A DNA stretch of 64,000 bases from Qipengyuania algicida (GTDB lineage Bacteria > Pseudomonadota > Alphaproteobacteria > Sphingomonadales > Sphingomonadaceae): positions 1 to 64,000 of the forward strand of contig NZ_WTYA01000013.1 of NCBI RefSeq assembly GCF_009828025.1. The letters are read 5' to 3'. The stretch's first letter is position 1. The number at the start of each line of letters is the position of its first letter. The notes under the pieces are model-generated. The model worked only from the letters and a program-made list of their open reading frames with translations. It did not search any database and was not told where the DNA came from. Of this stretch, positions 50,851 through 58,827 are shown one piece after another. A program made the position numbers and the translations under genes.

Positions 50851-51363
50851 ATGGAAGTCTTATCCTCCGCCATCGAACCCGAATTCCGCAGAGCAGGGTG
50901 GGTGCCTGAGCGCCGAGTTCAAGTCAGCACGAATGTGCCAAGAGATCACCGGGCTTTCGATGTTCTGCAATCGTTTGGTGGCCTTAAAGTCGGCGAGACG
51001 GGTCGGGGCGAAGAATGCGCCAAGAGCGATGTAGAATTTTATGAGACAGACATGCCCGATCAGCTCGTTGAAGCATGGCAAACGATCTTGAAATGTCGGT
51101 TTGTCGGCATTGGGGAATGCCATCATGGTCATGGTCAACTGTGGCTGGATGAAACTGGGCGACTATTTAATAGTGGGCTGGCGGGGATGCCAAAGGTGTC
51201 ACTAGAAGGTACAACATTTGCGGAAGGCATGGAGCGACTGCTGCGAGGTTTCCGATCCAAACCAATGCTACTTCCTTGGCAAACGCAGGTGACGGTCTGG
51301 GGAGAAGTATTCCGCGCAGGTGATGTGGGAGTTTTGTCAGCGGAATCCTTCGTCGTCAGCTAA
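50851..51363 (+). CDS. SUKH-3-like immunity protein, orphan
   Basis: Protein of about 170 residues resembling SUKH-3 immunity proteins. It has AGWVPERRVQV near the N-terminus, RAFDVLQSFGGLKVGETGRG (the L-x-x-F-G-G-L core), an acidic VEFYETDMPDQ segment and WLDETGRLFNSGLAGMPKV before LLRGF near the end. Such proteins neutralise nuclease or other toxins of contact-dependent or polymorphic systems. No toxin gene is next to it; der precedes it and bfr lies downstream. The region is lower in GC, suggesting transfer. Start ATG 50851 is tentative. Confidence 0.55.
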   Translation: MEVLSSAIEPEFRRAGWVPERRVQVSTNVPRDHRAFDVLQSFGGLKVGETGRGEECAKSDVEFYETDMPDQLVEAWQTILKCRFVGIGECHHGHGQLWLDETGRLFNSGLAGMPKVSLEGTTFAEGMERLLRGFRSKPMLLPWQTQVTVWGEVFRAGDVGVLSAESFVVS

Positions 51364-51389
51364 CCCAAACATATCAGACTCAACGAGCC

Positions 51390-51881
51390 TTACCCCTCGC
51401 CATCTTCTCCAGCCGGGCGGCTCTGTAGCTGCACGTAATTCTCCAGCCCCATGCGCTTGATCATGTCGAATTGCGTTTCGAGGAAATCGACGTGCTCTTC
51501 CTCGTTGGCGAGGATATCCTCGAAGATCTGGCCCGAGGTGAAGTCCTTGCATTGCTGGCAGTATTCGGCGGCTTCTCGCAACAGCGGGATCGCCTCCATT
51601 TCCAGCGCCAGATCGGCCTTGAGGATCTCCTCGACCGTCTCGCCCACCTTGAGCTTGTGCAGCGCCTGGAAATTGGGCAGCGCCTCGAGAAACAGGATAC
51701 GCTCGGCAAGCTTGTCGGCGTGTTCCATCTCCTCGATCGATTCCTTGCGCTCGTAAGCTGCAAGCTTGGCCACACCCCAATCGGCGAGCACGCGGTAATG
51801 CAGCCAGTACTGGTTGATCGCGGTGAGTTCGTTGGTCAGCGCCTTGTTGAGGTATTCGATAACCTTGTCGTCGCCCTTCAC
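51390..51881 (-). CDS. bfr: Bacterioferritin
   Basis: Iron-storage 24-mer with a ferroxidase centre. The 163-residue protein keeps all ligands at the classical positions: Glu18, Glu51, His54, Glu94, Glu127 and His130. Met52 serves as the haem ligand (EEMEH). It runs in the same direction as bfd, 84 bases downstream of that gene. A Fur-like box upstream of bfd probably controls both. Confidence 0.96.
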   Translation of the reverse strand: MKGDDKVIEYLNKALTNELTAINQYWLHYRVLADWGVAKLAAYERKESIEEMEHADKLAERILFLEALPNFQALHKLKVGETVEEILKADLALEMEAIPLLREAAEYCQQCKDFTSGQIFEDILANEEEHVDFLETQFDMIKRMGLENYVQLQSRPAGEDGEG

Positions 51882-51964
51882 GCTCGTTTCTCCATTGTGA
51901 CTGCGAGCGGGACTATGCGAGCGCGGGACCGGGGGATCAAGCCCGCCAGCTACGGAAGATTACG

Positions 51965-52156
51965 CTAGGCCGCGTGGACGGCACGGAAGCCGAGTTCGCG
52001 CTCTTCCTCGATAATCTCCTGCGCGTCTTCGAGGCAGGTTCCGCAATCGGGCCGCTTGCCAAGCGCGGCATAGCATGCCTCCGCCCCGCCAACGCAGTGG
52101 CGCGCGGCGCGACGCAGGTCGCTTTCGCGAATGGCATTGCAGATGCAGACATACAT
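51965..52156 (-). CDS. bfd: Bacterioferritin-associated ferredoxin
   Basis: A 63-residue [2Fe-2S] ferredoxin. The four cysteines are placed as C-x-C (MYVCICNAIRES) and C-x2-C (PDCGTCLEDAQ), the Bfd pattern. Bfd reduces Bfr to release iron. ATG 52156 is chosen because homology begins at MYVC; the longer frame upstream contains the Fur-like box. It precedes bfr in one operon. Confidence 0.92.
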   Translation of the reverse strand: MYVCICNAIRESDLRRAARHCVGGAEACYAALGKRPDCGTCLEDAQEIIEEERELGFRAVHAA

Positions 52157-52199
52157 CCTTGGACAGCTCCCGAATCTTTCGCTGGAATGGATGCTAGTG

Positions 52200-52220
52200 C
52201 GAACCATTCTCATTAGCAAG
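52200..52220 (-). promoter_or_regulatory. Fur-like box before bfd
   Basis: On the minus strand GCTAATGAGAATGGTTCGC matches the classical 19-bp Fur box at 13 positions and lies about 44 bases upstream of the bfd ATG. It would repress bfd-bfr when iron is plentiful, the usual logic for bfd, though bfr itself is often regulated the other way. Confidence 0.6.
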
Positions 52221-52229
52221 CCGGAATCT

Positions 52230-53513
52230 TTATTGCCTGCGCATCGGCACCAATTGTCCATAGGTGAGGCAGCGCCACAGCCATTCGAGCGGGCCGTAAC
52301 GGAAGCGGGCGAGCCATGGGCCGGGCCAAGCGAGCATCACCACCCATGCGATCAGCACCACGCCATAGAGCTGGATGCGGGTCAGTTCGCCGAACAGGCC
52401 GAGACCCCAGCCGGGAAACACCAGCATCATCACCACCGAAGTGCCGAGGTAGTTGCTGAAAGCAGTACGGCCCGCCAGCGCGAAGTGGCGCGCAAGCCAG
52501 CCATGCGCGCGCTGGCCATAGAGTGCGAGCAGAGTCAGATAGCCGAGCGACCCGGCAAGCCGCGGCATCGCGCTCCAGCCGTCGAATGCAGCGATGGTGG
52601 CGTAGTAGCTCAGCCCCTTACCGAGTGCCCACAAGGCGATCGGGATCGTCGTCGCGATGCTCAGCGCCACCGCCGCCCCACCCCACAACCATTGCTCGCG
52701 CGCCGCGAACCCGCCGGAAAACAGCCCGAGACGATAGAGCCCCATCCCTATCAGCATCAGCGGCAGCGTCTCGAACGCGAAATAAAACGTCTGGAACGGC
52801 AGGCTGGGCAGGTGGCGAGCCATCGTATGCGCGACGAAGGCGGGATAATCGCCACGCGTGAGAATTGCCGCTTCGTCGCTGCCGTCCGACAAATCCCCCG
52901 CCTCTGCCTCAAGCAGCCTGCCCTGAGTCGCGGCCATCTCGGTATGCGCAGCGAAATGCCCGTCGGCCGCCTGTTCCATCGGGACGGTCGAGGTGAAGCT
53001 CAACACAGCTCCGGCGACATAGGCCAGCACGCCCAGCAACACCTGTCGGCCCGGTGAAAGATCAAGGAAGAACAGCGCCCCAAAACCCGCAACCGCATAG
53101 AAAAACAGAATGTCGCCGCGCCACAGCAAGATGAAATGGGCCAGGCCGAACGCGCAGAGCCACGCCAGCCTTCGCATCTGTCGCCCGGCGCCCTCACCAC
53201 GCGCCCATGCGCGTTCCATGAACAGATATATCCCGGCACCGAAAAGCAGGGTGAACACGCCGCGAAACTTGCCATCGACCAGCACCAGCTGCGCCGCCCA
53301 CAACCAGTGGTCGAGCGGGCCGACCGGCGCGAGGAATGCGCCGGGATAGCTATAGGCGTCGAAAGGCTGGCCGAAGGCGATGATATTGGCGATCAATATG
53401 CCGAGCACCGCCACACCGCGCGTTACATCGAGACTGGCGATGCGATCGCGCCCGCGCGCCAGCGGCTGGTCGGGAGTCGCGCCGTTCTCGTCCAGAGCTT
53501 CGTAAAATTCCAT
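52230..53513 (-). CDS. DUF418 polytopic membrane protein
   Basis: A 427-residue integral membrane protein of the DUF418/YeiB group. It has RIASLDVTRGVAVLGILIAN at the N-terminus, FTLLFGAGIYLFMERAWAR, LWRGDILFFYAVAGFGALFF, then near the C-terminus GRTAFSNYLGTSVVMMLVFP and GPLEWLWRCLTYGQ. About ten helices. Function is not known; relatives may be acyltransferase-like or transporters. It ends 30 bases before the Fur box region of bfd. Confidence 0.85.
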   Translation of the reverse strand: MEFYEALDENGATPDQPLARGRDRIASLDVTRGVAVLGILIANIIAFGQPFDAYSYPGAFLAPVGPLDHWLWAAQLVLVDGKFRGVFTLLFGAGIYLFMERAWARGEGAGRQMRRLAWLCAFGLAHFILLWRGDILFFYAVAGFGALFFLDLSPGRQVLLGVLAYVAGAVLSFTSTVPMEQAADGHFAAHTEMAATQGRLLEAEAGDLSDGSDEAAILTRGDYPAFVAHTMARHLPSLPFQTFYFAFETLPLMLIGMGLYRLGLFSGGFAAREQWLWGGAAVALSIATTIPIALWALGKGLSYYATIAAFDGWSAMPRLAGSLGYLTLLALYGQRAHGWLARHFALAGRTAFSNYLGTSVVMMLVFPGWGLGLFGELTRIQLYGVVLIAWVVMLAWPGPWLARFRYGPLEWLWRCLTYGQLVPMRRQ

Positions 53514-53722
53514 TCGCTCTCCCCTGCCCGATCCCGGTGGAACCGAACCGCCGCAAATCCGGCTTTATCAGCAAGTCGCGGCAACGAAAGGGACTGCGCG
53601 AGGCAATCAAACGATCCCCGTCATTAACGCAAAATTAGGGGTAGTCTGCGAAGCCATGGTTGAGCCGCCCGAACAGGGGCGATTGTAACGTAGTCCTAAG
53701 GCGCATCTCAGGGGGACCAGGC

Positions 53723-54439
53723 GTGCGAGTACTCGCTTTGGCATCGCAAAAAGGCGGATCGGGCAAGACGACCCTATCCGGACACATGGCCGTCCAGGCT
53801 CAGCGCGCAGGTGCTGGCCCGGTCGTCCTGATCGATATCGACCCGCAAGGCTCGCTCGCCGACTGGTGGAACGAGCGCGAGGCGGAATATCCCGCCTTTG
53901 CGCAGACCACGGTTGCCCGGCTTGCCAGCGATCTTCAGGTGCTGCGCCAGCAGGGCTTCAAGCTGGCCGTCATCGACACCCCGCCCGCTATCACCATGGC
54001 GATCCAGTCCGTCATTTCGGTCGCCGAACTGATCGTCGTCCCGACTCGCCCCAGCCCGCACGATCTGCGCGCCGTGGGTGCCACGGTCGATCTGTGCGAG
54101 CGCGCCGGAAAGCCGCTAGTATTCGTGGTCAATGCCGCGACGCCCAAGGCCAAGATCACGTCCGAGGCCGCCGTCGCGCTGTCGCAGCACGGCACCGTCG
54201 CCCCGATAACCCTCCACCACCGCACCGATTTCGCCGCTTCGATGATCGATGGCCGCACGGTGATGGAAGTGGACCCCGATGGCCGCAGCGCCGCCGAGGT
54301 TACCGCGCTGTGGAAATACATTTCCGACCGCCTGGAAAAGAATTTCCGCCGGACGGTCTTCGCCGCACCCAATTCGCAATCGGCACTACCGGGAGCGTAT
54401 CGCCCCGCTGGCGGCTTCGGCCGCCGGGTCGCACAGTAA
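53723..54439 (+). CDS. ParA-family ATPase
   Basis: Deviant-Walker ATPase of 238 residues that positions cargo on the nucleoid or membrane. It shows LALASQKGGSGKTTLSGHMA (KGGSGKT), DIDPQGSLADWWNER, LAVIDTPPAITMAIQSVISV and ELIVVPTRPSPHDLRAV. GTG 53723 follows AGGGGGACCAGGC. It is the first of a three-gene cluster with a small basic DNA-binding-like protein and a SPOR lipoprotein. The chromosomal parAB pair is not in the window; this looks like a separate orphan ParA for another cargo. Confidence 0.9.
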   Translation: MRVLALASQKGGSGKTTLSGHMAVQAQRAGAGPVVLIDIDPQGSLADWWNEREAEYPAFAQTTVARLASDLQVLRQQGFKLAVIDTPPAITMAIQSVISVAELIVVPTRPSPHDLRAVGATVDLCERAGKPLVFVVNAATPKAKITSEAAVALSQHGTVAPITLHHRTDFAASMIDGRTVMEVDPDGRSAAEVTALWKYISDRLEKNFRRTVFAAPNSQSALPGAYRPAGGFGRRVAQ

Positions 54440-54463
54440 CGCACAGGAGTCGAGGGCACACGC

Positions 54464-54961
54464 ATGAGCGACGCCAGTTTCGCCTCCCTGTCCCCCAGCC
54501 TGCTCGCTCGCAAGGGAGGCGCCAAGCCGGCAATGCGCCCGCAGAACACCGCGGGTCCGGTCGATGGCAAGCAGGTCGCGGCCAGCCTTGAGGATCTGGG
54601 CTGGAACGACATGGGCGACGAAGACCAGAAGGAAACGTCTGGCCAGGTCGTCATGCTCAATGCCGCCAGCGCGCAGGACAAGCCCTCCAGCAGCCCGGTG
54701 CGCGATTCGATCGAGAAGATCGCGCAGAAGCTCGAATCGAACTCCGCCATGGCCGACGCCAAGGTAGCGAGCAGCAACAAGCGCAACAGCCGCCGCGCCG
54801 CCTTTACCTTGCGGCTGGATCACGAACGCCACTTGAAGCTGCGCCTCGCCTGCACGGTGCGTGGCCGCAGTGCCCAGCAACTGGTGACCGATGCGCTTGA
54901 TGCGCTGCTCGGCCAGATGCCCGAAATCGACATCATCGCAGCACAAGTGCTGCGGGACTGA
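54464..54961 (+). CDS. Basic RHH-like partner of ParA
   Basis: A 165-residue protein. The first 100 residues are low-complexity and unfolded, the last 60 are basic and predicted helical (RRAAFTLRLDHERHLKLRLA; VRGRSAQQLVTDALDALLGQ), like ribbon-helix-helix or CopG-type DNA-binding heads. It lies 24 bases after the ParA gene. A ParA with a small basic partner resembles plasmid ParFG or the TadZ/MipZ cargo systems, so this may be the centromere- or cargo-binding factor. Family not assigned. Confidence 0.6.
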   Translation: MSDASFASLSPSLLARKGGAKPAMRPQNTAGPVDGKQVAASLEDLGWNDMGDEDQKETSGQVVMLNAASAQDKPSSSPVRDSIEKIAQKLESNSAMADAKVASSNKRNSRRAAFTLRLDHERHLKLRLACTVRGRSAQQLVTDALDALLGQMPEIDIIAAQVLRD

Positions 54962-55003
54962 CATGCCCGACCAACCGTCCGCAAACGGACCGGAGGAATT
55001 GAG

Positions 55004-56389
55004 ATGAGCACGACCACCACCGCCAATCGGACCCGGATCTGGGCCTTTGCGATCACCACTGCACTTGCCAGCACGACGCTGGCGGGTTGCGCTGGCAAGG
55101 TTGCGCCCAGTTCAGCCATGTCGGCGGAACAGGCTCGCGTGGCTCTGGCCAAGGGCAAGGATCCGCGCGCGGTCGAAAGCGCGCAGGCGGCGGTGCTCGC
55201 CAGCCCGCGCGACGCGCAGAACCGCGCGCTCCTCGGGGCCGCCTATATCCAGTCGGGCCGCTTCGGATCGGCGGAGACTGCCTTGGGCGATGCGGTAAAG
55301 CTGGGAGACACTTCGGCGCGCACGGTACTCGCCTATGCCCTCACCCAGATTGCCGCAGGTCACAATGAATCCGCCCTGCAAACCATCGATCAATACAAGG
55401 CTTCGCTCGACCCGGCGAACTATGGCCTCGCAATGGTGCTTGCCGGTCGCCCCAAGGAAGGCATCGACGTGCTCGGACGTGCGCTCCGGAGCGGCGAAAA
55501 CACCGCCAAGATTCGCCAGAACCTGGCCTATTCTTTCGCATTGACCGGCGACTGGCGTACTGCACGCCTGATCGCAGCACAGGACCTGCCAGCCAACCAG
55601 CTCGGCCAGCGGCTTGGTGAATGGGCCGTTCTCACGAACCCCCAGATGGCTCAGCAAAGGATCGCCAGCCTGCTGGGTGTGAAGCTTGCCAACGATCCGG
55701 GCCAGCCCGCCGAATTGGCGCTTGCCAACTTCCCCAGCACGCAAATGCTGGCCGACGAGGCGGCGACCCAGAACGCCGCCCCGGCGTCGGCATCCAGGCC
55801 AGTCGAACTGGCAAGCGCGAGCACCGCCGAACTGCCGCCGGAAGCGCCCGCGCCAAGCGCGTCGAATACTTCGTCCGCACCGACGGTCGCGCTGACGCTG
55901 CCCCCTGTCGAGCCTCGGCCCGCGAGCGCGGCGCCCATCGCAACCGGCGGCAAGTTTGCAGTAAACGAAGTGGTCGAACCGGTCCCGCAGGCGATCGCGA
56001 AACCCGCCGCGAAAATCGCGATTACGCATCCGAATAGAACCAAGTCGGCCGCGAATGCCAAAGCCAAGAAATTCCTCGCCGCGTTCGAACGCAAAGAAGG
56101 CAATTTCAACATTCAGCTCGGCTCGTATTTCTCGCAGGATGATGCCGAATGGGCGTGGAAGAATTTCCACCGTCTTCACCCCGAGCTCAAGGGCTCGGAC
56201 AAGGTCATCACCAAGGCCGTCGTGAAGGGCAAAACCTATTATCGCGTGGCGGCGGGCGGTTTCGCGCGTAATTCCGCGCGCCAGATGTGCTCGATCGTCA
56301 AATCCAAAGGCGGAGACTGCTTTGCCTACGCCGGCACACGCGTCCTACCGGGGGCGATCAGTAACGGTACGCAAGTCGCCTCGCGCTAA
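55004..56389 (+). CDS. SPOR-domain TPR lipoprotein
   Basis: Lipoprotein of about 461 residues. The signal peptide has lipobox Leu-Ala-Gly-Cys near residue 28. TPR-like helices follow (residues 45-200), including AQAAVLASPRDAQNRALLGA and GLAMVLAGRPKEGIDVLGRA. A Pro/Ala-rich linker precedes a C-terminal SPOR domain (FNIQLGSYFSQDDAEWAW..VVKGKTYYRVAAGGFARN). SPOR domains bind denuded glycan at the division septum. Forty-odd bases after the RHH-like gene. A terminator follows at 56438. Confidence 0.85.
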   Translation: MSTTTTANRTRIWAFAITTALASTTLAGCAGKVAPSSAMSAEQARVALAKGKDPRAVESAQAAVLASPRDAQNRALLGAAYIQSGRFGSAETALGDAVKLGDTSARTVLAYALTQIAAGHNESALQTIDQYKASLDPANYGLAMVLAGRPKEGIDVLGRALRSGENTAKIRQNLAYSFALTGDWRTARLIAAQDLPANQLGQRLGEWAVLTNPQMAQQRIASLLGVKLANDPGQPAELALANFPSTQMLADEAATQNAAPASASRPVELASASTAELPPEAPAPSASNTSSAPTVALTLPPVEPRPASAAPIATGGKFAVNEVVEPVPQAIAKPAAKIAITHPNRTKSAANAKAKKFLAAFERKEGNFNIQLGSYFSQDDAEWAWKNFHRLHPELKGSDKVITKAVVKGKTYYRVAAGGFARNSARQMCSIVKSKGGDCFAYAGTRVLPGAISNGTQVASR

Positions 56390-56437
56390 GTCCCCAACCG
56401 AATTACCGAACTTCCATCCACAGGAAGAGCCGCCTCA

Positions 56438-56469
56438 GACCCTCCTTCGTCTCCATGCGAAGGGGGGTC
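56438..56469. terminator. Bidirectional terminator, SPOR gene / pyrC-like
   Basis: Stem GACCCTCCTTCG with a loop TCTCCATG and the partner CGAAGGGGGGTC; a T-rich run follows on the plus strand. It lies between the convergent stops at 56389 and 56478. Confidence 0.75.
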
Positions 56470-56477
56470 CTTCTTGT

Positions 56478-57710
56478 TCAGCAGGCGATTTCGACTCCGC
56501 CTTTGAACAGGCGCAGCGCCCTGCCCTGAACCGGTTGCCCATCGAACGGGGTGTTACCCGCACTTGCTGCCATCTGGCCGCTATCGACGATCCACGGACG
56601 TTCCGGATCGACCAGCACGACATCCCCCTGCCAGCCTTCCCTGAGCTGCCCGGCATCGACATCGAGCAGGCGCGCAGGCGCTCCCGCCACAAGATCGAAA
56701 GCGCGGGCCATATCGATCACGCCGTCGCGCACCAATGCGAGTGTCATCGGCAGCAAGGTTTCCGCGCCTGCCATGCCCGGTGCCGCATCGGCAAAAGGCA
56801 AACGCTTGTCTTCGGGGCCGCGCGGATCGTGGCCCGACGCGATCACATCGATGGTGCCGTCGGCGATCGCTTCCAGAACGGCCTGGCGATCGTCTTCCAC
56901 CCGTAATGGTGGAGACAGGCGCATGAAGCTGCGGAAGCCGACGCTCGCGAGGTCGGAAAGATGGATATGTGCCGGCGTCACGCCGGCTGTCACGGCGACA
57001 CCGTTCTGTTTGGCGACGCGTACAAGATCGAGCCCGGCACGGGTGGTCACTTGCCGGAAATGCACTCGTGCTCCTGCAAGTCCGGCCAGCATGACATCGC
57101 GGCCGATCGCCAGAGCCTCGGCCTCGGCAGGCGCGCTCGGCAGACCCAGGCGAGTGGCGATTTCGCCAGCGGTAGCCACCGCCGCGCCGACCAGCCCGGC
57201 ATCCTCCGCATGGCTGACCAACGGCCGGTCGAGCATCGCGGCATAGCGCAGCAGCCGCAGCATGACGCCTGAATCCGCGATCCAGCCACGCCCGGTGGCG
57301 ATCCCGCGCGCACCCGCCTCACGCATGAGCGCAAGCTCGGCGAGTTCGGCGCCTTCCAGACCGCGTGTCGCAGCAGCGATGGGATGGACCCAGAAATCGG
57401 GCTTGCCGCTCTTGGCGACGTAAGAGACACGGCTGGGCAGATCGAGCGGCGGAGACTGATCGGGCATCAGCGCCGCACGAGTGATCCCGCCGAAATGGAA
57501 CGCCGGCTTGTCGATGGCGAACACCCCGTAATCGACCAGCCCCGGGGCGATCAGCGCGCCCCGTGCCCCAATGACCACGTCGCCATCCTCCGGCGAAACG
57601 TCGCCGACTGCCGTTATCAGCCCGTCGGCGATGCGCAGCCCGCCATCGCGCAGCCCGTCAGGCAAAACCAGTCGTCCACCGGTAATGGTGATCGCGCGTG
57701 CCTGTTTCAT
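56478..57710 (-). CDS. Dihydroorotase-like protein, HxH motif lost
   Basis: A 410-residue amidohydrolase-fold protein. The GLVD segment at residues 57-60 is followed by Tyr-Gly-Val-Phe instead of the x-His-Val-His that class I dihydroorotases use to bind zinc (positions 62 and 64 are Gly and Phe). Other family segments remain ([60 protein letters not shown]). It overlaps the pyrB stop by ATGA. In Pseudomonas and others an inactive dihydroorotase-like subunit stabilises aspartate transcarbamoylase. The same role is likely here, the active PyrC lying elsewhere. Confidence 0.8.
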   Translation of the reverse strand: MKQARAITITGGRLVLPDGLRDGGLRIADGLITAVGDVSPEDGDVVIGARGALIAPGLVDYGVFAIDKPAFHFGGITRAALMPDQSPPLDLPSRVSYVAKSGKPDFWVHPIAAATRGLEGAELAELALMREAGARGIATGRGWIADSGVMLRLLRYAAMLDRPLVSHAEDAGLVGAAVATAGEIATRLGLPSAPAEAEALAIGRDVMLAGLAGARVHFRQVTTRAGLDLVRVAKQNGVAVTAGVTPAHIHLSDLASVGFRSFMRLSPPLRVEDDRQAVLEAIADGTIDVIASGHDPRGPEDKRLPFADAAPGMAGAETLLPMTLALVRDGVIDMARAFDLVAGAPARLLDVDAGQLREGWQGDVVLVDPERPWIVDSGQMAASAGNTPFDGQPVQGRALRLFKGGVEIAC

Positions 57711-58735
57711 CGCGACCATCCTTCCACGCCGCGTGCCGGTCGGGTCAGGATGTCGAGGCTGGCCATGCGCACGGCGACACCCATTTCGACCTGGCGGGTG
57801 ATGATCGAGCGGTCGAGCATGTCGGCCACCTCGCTGTCGATTTCCACTCCCCGGTTCATGGGGCCGGGATGCATCACCAGCGCGTCCGCTCGCGCCAGCC
57901 CCAGCCGTTTGGTCGTCAGCCCATAGAGGTGGTGATATTCGCGTGCCGAGGGAATGAACTGCCCGCTCATCCGCTCCGATTGCAGGCGCAGCATCATGAC
58001 CACATCCGCGCCATCCAACGCAGCGTCGAAATCGTGAAACACCTGCGCGCCCATCGCTTCCACCCCGGCGGGCATCAGCGCAGGCGGCGCGCACAGGCGC
58101 ACAATCGCACCGAGCGCCTGCAGGCAAAGCAGGTTGGAGCGCGCAACCCGGCTATGCAGGATATCGCCGCAGATTACGACGGTCATACCCGTGAAATCCT
58201 CGGCAGCCTCTCCGCGCGCGGCCAGAGCCTCGCGCAGGGCGAGCGCGTCCAGCAAGGCCTGCGTCGGATGCTCATGGCTGCCATCGCCCGCGTTGAGGAC
58301 CGGGCAATCGACCTTGTCAGCGATCAACTGGGTCGCTCCGCTCGATGCATGGCGGATCACGATCGCATCGGCGCGCATGGCGTTTAGCGTTATCGCCGTG
58401 TCGATGAGTGTCTCGCCTTTCTTCACGCTCGATTGCGCGGCGTGCATGTTCACCACGTCCGCCCCCAGTCGCTTGCCAGCGATCTCGAACGACAGCAGCG
58501 TGCGGGTGGAATTCTCGAAAAAGGCGTTGATGATGGTGAGGCCGGATAGCAGCTCCGAATGTTTGCTCGCTTGCCGGTTCCAGCCGATCCATTGCTGCGC
58601 TTCGTGCAGCAGGTAAAGGATTTCGTGCCGTTCGAGCTGGGATATGGCGATAAGGTCGCGATGCGGGAAGGCCGCGCCGCCCGCTGGGAAGCGGTCCGAT
58701 CCTTGGGTTTCTGGCGCCGATGTCATTGAAGCCAT
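57707..58735 (-). CDS. pyrB: Aspartate carbamoyltransferase catalytic chain
   Basis: First committed step of pyrimidine synthesis: carbamoyl phosphate plus aspartate to carbamoyl aspartate. The 342-residue protein has the carbamoyl-phosphate loop [57 protein letters not shown] and [15 protein letters not shown]. The stop overlaps the start of the dihydroorotase-like gene. No regulatory subunit PyrI is near, as expected for this group. Diverges from sppA. Confidence 0.95.
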   Translation of the reverse strand: MASMTSAPETQGSDRFPAGGAAFPHRDLIAISQLERHEILYLLHEAQQWIGWNRQASKHSELLSGLTIINAFFENSTRTLLSFEIAGKRLGADVVNMHAAQSSVKKGETLIDTAITLNAMRADAIVIRHASSGATQLIADKVDCPVLNAGDGSHEHPTQALLDALALREALAARGEAAEDFTGMTVVICGDILHSRVARSNLLCLQALGAIVRLCAPPALMPAGVEAMGAQVFHDFDAALDGADVVMMLRLQSERMSGQFIPSAREYHHLYGLTTKRLGLARADALVMHPGPMNRGVEIDSEVADMLDRSIITRQVEMGVAVRMASLDILTRPARGVEGWSR

Positions 58736-58827
58736 GTCCCTAGTCGAGCATCATTGACCGCTCAAGCTTTATCGGTAGTCGTTTGAGCGCCAAGTCTCTA
58801 GGTTGGCGGGCGAAACACAATTTCGGG

